DNA of 64,000 nt from Rhodobacteraceae bacterium QY30 (GTDB lineage Bacteria > Pseudomonadota > Alphaproteobacteria > Rhodobacterales > Rhodobacteraceae), in NCBI GenBank assembly GCA_002356635.1, contig CP023454.1, forward strand, positions 1,844,501 through 1,908,500, in the 5' to 3' direction. Below, piece by piece: positions 60,732 through 64,000 of this stretch. The translations under genes were made by a program, and so were the position numbers. The stretch's first letter is position 1. The number at the start of each line of letters is the position of its first letter. Below the pieces are notes generated by a model, which ran no database searches, was not told the origin of the DNA, and saw nothing but the letters and a program-made list of their open reading frames with translations.

Positions 60732-61666
60732 TGTCGGCCGACCGCTGGATCTCGGCCTTTCTTGAAGCGCAGGCCGCCGACCTGGGCGCGGCGCAGAACA
60801 CCCGCCTGGCCTATGGCCGTGACCTGAAGGACTTTGCGGCCTACCTGGCGCATCGGGGATCGACGTTCCAGACCGCCCTGCGCCCCGAGATCGAAGACTA
60901 TCTGATCCGGTGCGAGGCCGAGGGCCTGTCGAAATCCACCCGCGCTCGGAGGCTGTCGGCGATCCGGCAGCTTTACCGCTTCGCCTATGAGGAAGGCTGG
61001 CGCAGCGACAATCCCGCGATCCGCATCTCCGGACCCGGCAAGGATCGCCGCCTGCCCAAGACGCTGACCGAGGCCGAGGTGACGCGGCTGCTGGCGGCAG
61101 CCCGGGACTTCGGCCGGACCGAAAGCGACCGCCTGCGGATGACCTGCCTGATGGAACTGATCTATGCCACCGGCATGCGGGTCAGCGAACTGGTCAGCCT
61201 GCCCGTCGCGGCAGCCCGGGGCGATCCGCGCATGCTTCTGGTGCGGGGCAAGGGCGGCAAGGAACGGATGGTGCCCCTGACCGGCCCCGCCCGCAGCGCC
61301 TTGGCCGACTGGCTGGCGCATCGCGACGCCGCCGAGGAAGAAGCGCGGATCGCGCGGCGGGCGGTGCCGTCGCGGTTCCTGTTCCCAGCCCGCAGCGCCG
61401 AGGGCCATGTCACGCGGCAGGGCTTCCATGGTTATCTGAAGGACTTGTGCGTCATGGCCGGCATCTCGCCCGCAGCGGTCACGCCGCATGTCCTGCGCCA
61501 TGCCTTCGCCACCCATCTGCTGGCGGGCGGCGCCGATCTGCGGGCCATCCAGACGATGCTCGGCCATGCCGATGTCTCGACTACCGAAATCTACACCCAT
61601 GTCCTGGATGAGCGGCTGAAGTCGCTGGTCCTGGACCATCACCCCCTGGCGCGGGACAGGGCCTGA
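60731..61666 (+). CDS. xerD: site-specific tyrosine recombinase XerD
   Basis: A 311-residue tyrosine recombinase that resolves chromosome dimers at dif with XerC. The N-terminal SAM-like DNA-binding domain (about 1-90) is followed by the catalytic domain. Active-site residues are Arg in ATGMRVSEL, Lys in RGKGGKERMVPL, HxLR in HVLRHAFATHLL, and Tyr in TEIYTHV. It fits a housekeeping XerD rather than a phage integrase: no prophage genes are nearby and it sits in a normal operon. Confidence 0.94.
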   Translation: MSADRWISAFLEAQAADLGAAQNTRLAYGRDLKDFAAYLAHRGSTFQTALRPEIEDYLIRCEAEGLSKSTRARRLSAIRQLYRFAYEEGWRSDNPAIRISGPGKDRRLPKTLTEAEVTRLLAAARDFGRTESDRLRMTCLMELIYATGMRVSELVSLPVAAARGDPRMLLVRGKGGKERMVPLTGPARSALADWLAHRDAAEEEARIARRAVPSRFLFPARSAEGHVTRQGFHGYLKDLCVMAGISPAAVTPHVLRHAFATHLLAGGADLRAIQTMLGHADVSTTEIYTHVLDERLKSLVLDHHPLARDRA

Positions 61667-61703
61667 CCGGCCCGCCCCCCTCCCGCCTGCACGGACGACA
61701 GCG

Positions 61704-63008
61704 ATGAACCCATCGACGCCTTTCGACGCGACCACCTGGATCACCGGCGGGGCGATTTTCTGCCTGCTCATCCTGTCGGCCTTCTTCTCGGGCTCGGAAA
61801 CGGCGCTGACTGCGGCCTCGCGCGGGAAACTGCGGGCCCGGGCCGACCGGGGCGATACCGGCGCGGACAAGGCCCTGACCCTGACCGAGGACAACGAACG
61901 CCTGATCGGTGGACTGCTTCTGGGCAACAACATCGCCAACATCCTGGCCGCGTCGCTGGCGACGGCGCTGTTCACCCGGCACCTGGGCGATCATGGCGTG
62001 GCGGTGGCGACGCTGGTGATGACATCGATGGTCCTGATCTTTGCCGAGGTGCTTCCCAAGACCTACGCCATCACCCTTCCCGAAGCGGTGGCCGCACGGC
62101 TGGCGGCGCCGGTGGGGCTGGTGCTGGCCATCCTGTCGCCCATCGTCGCGCTGGTCCGGGGCATCGTGCGGCAGATCCTCTTGGTGTTCGGGGTCCGGAC
62201 CGACCCGGACACGCAGATGTATTCGGTCCGCGAAGAGATTGCCGGAGCGCTGGCGCTGGGCGAATCCGAAGGCACCCTCGAGAAGGAGGACCGCCACCGC
62301 CTTCTGGGCGCTCTTGACCTGTCGGACCGCACGGTCGAGGAGGTGATGCGCCACCGCAGCCAGATCGAGATGATCGACGCCGACGCCGACCCGAACGACC
62401 TGATCGCGCAAGTGCTGGCATCGTCCCACACGCGGTTACCGCTGTTCAAGGATGTGCGCGACAACGTGGTGGGCATCGTCCACACCAAGGATCTGCTGCG
62501 CGCGGTGCAGAAGTTCCTGCGCGAAGGCGATGGCAACCTGGATTCGGTGTCGGATCTGGACATCCAGTCGGTGGCGATGAAGCCCTATTTCGTCCCGGAA
62601 ACGACCCCGCTGGACGAACAGATGCGCGCCTTCCTGAAGCGGCGGGCGCATGTGGCGCTGGTGGTCGACGAATATGGCGAGTTGCGCGGCCTCATCACGC
62701 TGGAGGACATCCTTGAGGAAATCGTCGGCCAGATCACCGACGAATTCGACGTGGCGACGGAATATGTCCTGCAACGGACCGACGGCGGCGGGGTCGTTGT
62801 CGATGGCGCCATGTCGATCCGCGACCTCAATCGCGCGATGGACTGGTCGCTGCCGGACGATTCCGCCAACACCGTTGCCGGGCTGGTGATCCACGAGGCG
62901 CAGGTGATCCCCACGGCCGGGCAGGTCTTCAGCTTCCACGGCTTCCTGTTCGAGGTGGCCGCGCGGAAGGAGAACCGGATCACGCGGCTGCGGATCCGGC
63001 CGCTTTGA
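61704..63008 (+). CDS. CorC/HlyC-type CNNM transporter with CBS domains
   Basis: A 434-residue membrane protein. The N-terminal DUF21/CNNM domain (about 10-190) has four hydrophobic segments and LSAFFSGSETALTAASRGKLR. A CBS pair (about 205-335) and the C-terminal CorC_HlyC domain (about 345-430) follow. The family includes magnesium/cobalt efflux proteins. It is convergent with the L,D-transpeptidase gene, with six bases between stops. Confidence 0.92.
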   Translation: MNPSTPFDATTWITGGAIFCLLILSAFFSGSETALTAASRGKLRARADRGDTGADKALTLTEDNERLIGGLLLGNNIANILAASLATALFTRHLGDHGVAVATLVMTSMVLIFAEVLPKTYAITLPEAVAARLAAPVGLVLAILSPIVALVRGIVRQILLVFGVRTDPDTQMYSVREEIAGALALGESEGTLEKEDRHRLLGALDLSDRTVEEVMRHRSQIEMIDADADPNDLIAQVLASSHTRLPLFKDVRDNVVGIVHTKDLLRAVQKFLREGDGNLDSVSDLDIQSVAMKPYFVPETTPLDEQMRAFLKRRAHVALVVDEYGELRGLITLEDILEEIVGQITDEFDVATEYVLQRTDGGGVVVDGAMSIRDLNRAMDWSLPDDSANTVAGLVIHEAQVIPTAGQVFSFHGFLFEVAARKENRITRLRIRPL

Positions 63009-63014
63009 TCCCGG

Positions 63015-63608
63015 TCACAGGATCAGGACCTGCGCCCCGACGGGGGTGATGGCGAAAAGTTCCTCGATCATATGGTTGTAAAGCCCGATGCAACCGTCCG
63101 AGGACGGCCGCCCGATCTTGCGCGTGTCGTGGGTGCCGTGGATCAGGTAGGCCGGCCAGGACAGATACATGGCATGGGTGCCCAGCGGATTGGCCGGACC
63201 GGGCGGCATGTACCGCAGGTCCGGGTTGCGCGCCACCATCGAGGCGGTGGGCGTCCAGTCCGGCCCGATGCGCTTGCGCACCACCTGGGTGTGGCCGCGC
63301 TTCGTCAGTTCCTCGGAGATCGGGACCGAAGTCGGATAGATGCGGTAGTCCGATCCGCTGGCGTCCCAGAAGTGCAGCGCGCGCGAGGCGGTGTCGGCGA
63401 TGATCGTGGCCTTGCCCAGGGTCTTGAAATGGTCGCGCCAGTCCTGCGCCCGAAAGCTTGAGGCGTTGCGGCGGGCGAAGCGATCGCTGCGTTCTGAGGC
63501 AAGGACCCCTGCGGGGCGCAGCACCACCGGCGCCGCCAAGGCCGCCCCGAGTGCGGCCATCAGGGCGCCACGGCGATTGAACCTGTCGTCAAATGCTTTT
63601 TTCTTCAT
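63015..63608 (-). CDS. L,D-transpeptidase (YkuD domain)
   Basis: A 197-residue exported enzyme. The leader (RRGALMAALGAALAAPVVL) has a twin-arginine-like RR. The YkuD motif is IHGTHDTRKIGRPSSDGCIGL: the catalytic Cys is in SDGC, and the His that acts with it is in HGTH. The usual second His of SHGC is Asp here. These enzymes cross-link peptidoglycan (3-3) or attach lipoproteins. The gene is alone on this strand. Confidence 0.88.
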   Translation of the reverse strand: MKKKAFDDRFNRRGALMAALGAALAAPVVLRPAGVLASERSDRFARRNASSFRAQDWRDHFKTLGKATIIADTASRALHFWDASGSDYRIYPTSVPISEELTKRGHTQVVRKRIGPDWTPTASMVARNPDLRYMPPGPANPLGTHAMYLSWPAYLIHGTHDTRKIGRPSSDGCIGLYNHMIEELFAITPVGAQVLIL

Positions 63609-63729
63609 GGGTCTGCCCCTGGATGGCTACCCCCCGAGCAAAAGGGGTAGGCCAGACACCAAGGGGCGGCAACCCCGCGGGGCGGCCTGATCACCACCTT
63701 GTCAGCAGATGTGACCCTTGCAGACCGGC

Positions 63730-64000
63730 TCAGCGCGACTTGAAGAGAGAGCCGAGGATCCCGCGCACGATGGCCTGTCCTGTCCGGGTGCCCAACTGGC
63801 GCACGACGCTTTTCCCGAATGTCTCGACCAGGCTGTCCGAGCGGCTGGCGCGGCCGGCGGGCCGGCGCGGCAGGCCGTCGTCGTAGCGGCGGGCATTTCG
63901 GTATTCTCGCCCCTCAGCCTTCTGGGCCTCGGCCTCGGCTTCCGCCTTGCTGGCAGCGGCGGCGGCTTCCTGTGCGCGGGCACGCAGCCGTTCGAAGGCC
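63730..64000 (-). CDS. HerA-like DUF853 ATPase, C-terminal part only
   Basis: The last 89 codons are visible, ending at the stop 63732-63730. They read as the C-terminal tail of DUF853/HerA-like hexameric ATPases: a helical AFERLRARAQEAAAA region, a charged linker and a final VRQLGTRTGQAIVRGILGSLF. The ATPase core lies beyond the right edge of the window, so the assignment depends on this tail alone. Confidence 0.72.
   Translation of the reverse strand, partial: AFERLRARAQEAAAAASKAEAEAEAQKAEGREYRNARRYDDGLPRRPAGRASRSDSLVETFGKSVVRQLGTRTGQAIVRGILGSLFKSR

Noticed and set aside
60731-61666. The tyrosine recombinase as an integrase of a mobile element.
   Set aside because: It has housekeeping XerD length and motifs, is coupled to an operon, and no phage, tra or att-like repeat is nearby.

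Overview
The window is a high G+C chromosomal stretch of an alphaproteobacterium, most likely a member of the Rhodobacteraceae. The evidence is gene content: phasin and PHA synthase, a GapR-type DUF2312 protein, an NnrS/NsrR nitric-oxide gene set, a cysteine-poor DksA, reductive pyrimidine catabolism genes and FnrL-like boxes. I cannot name a genus. The window is gene-dense, with many 1-4 base stop/start overlaps (TGATG, ATGA, GTGA). One tRNA is present. I see no rRNA, CRISPR array, insertion sequence or prophage.

Layout, left to right. 1-2.7 kb: the start of a MaoC-like dehydratase, then phasin-phaC with an FNR-like box upstream. 2.7-6.2 kb: the NAD biosynthesis operon nadA-nadB-nadC. 6.7-9 kb: rnk and a SulP transporter. 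9.3-16 kb: an FAD oxidoreductase and a glutaminase, then a nitric-oxide-related run (NnrS, 5-formyl-THF cyclo-ligase, nitronate monooxygenase, DUF488, group III truncated haemoglobin) facing an NsrR-type Rrf2 regulator across a palindrome. 16.2-22.4 kb: an arsenic locus with a small thioredoxin, an ArsP-like permease, an ArsR-ArsC fusion, an arsJ-type GAPDH, ArsJ, an MFS pump and a second ArsR. 22.5-26.6 kb: a glutathionyl-hydroquinone reductase and the betaine ABC operon proXWV. 26.9 kb: tRNA-Thr(UGU).

27-34.8 kb is mixed: an FbpB-like permease, a Rhodobacteraceae-type unknown protein, GapR, a small membrane protein, a FadB/FadJ-like protein that has lost its catalytic residues, a TraR/DksA zinc protein under an FNR-like box, a DUF442 phosphatase/sulfurtransferase-like protein and a stray FliM/FliN-like protein. 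34.9-39.8 kb encodes a sensory unit: XRE/ScfR regulator, receiver-only response regulator, small membrane protein, and a sodium/solute symporter fused to a histidine kinase. 40-50.3 kb is a pyrimidine degradation region: amidohydrolase, dihydropyrimidinase, a four-gene ABC importer, beta-alanine:pyruvate aminotransferase and two RutR-like TetR regulators, with RutR-box-like palindromes in front of both divergent gene sets.

50.3-64 kb: an FAD monooxygenase, DksA, a MoxR ATPase/CoxE-like VWA pair enclosing a GNAT, a DUF2927 lipoprotein and a 54-residue membrane protein, then an M48 peptidase. After these come aroK-aroB, a 45-residue membrane protein with a long exported protein and xerD, a CorC/HlyC-type CBS protein, an L,D-transpeptidase and the end of a HerA-like DUF853 ATPase.

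The most interesting items are the MoxR/VWA envelope cluster, the RutR-type pyrimidine regulon lacking its first enzyme, the NsrR-linked operon with unexpected members, the layered arsenic locus, the catalytically dead FadB-like protein and a dispersed intergenic hairpin repeat with three copies. All functional calls come from reading the sequence; no database search was possible.
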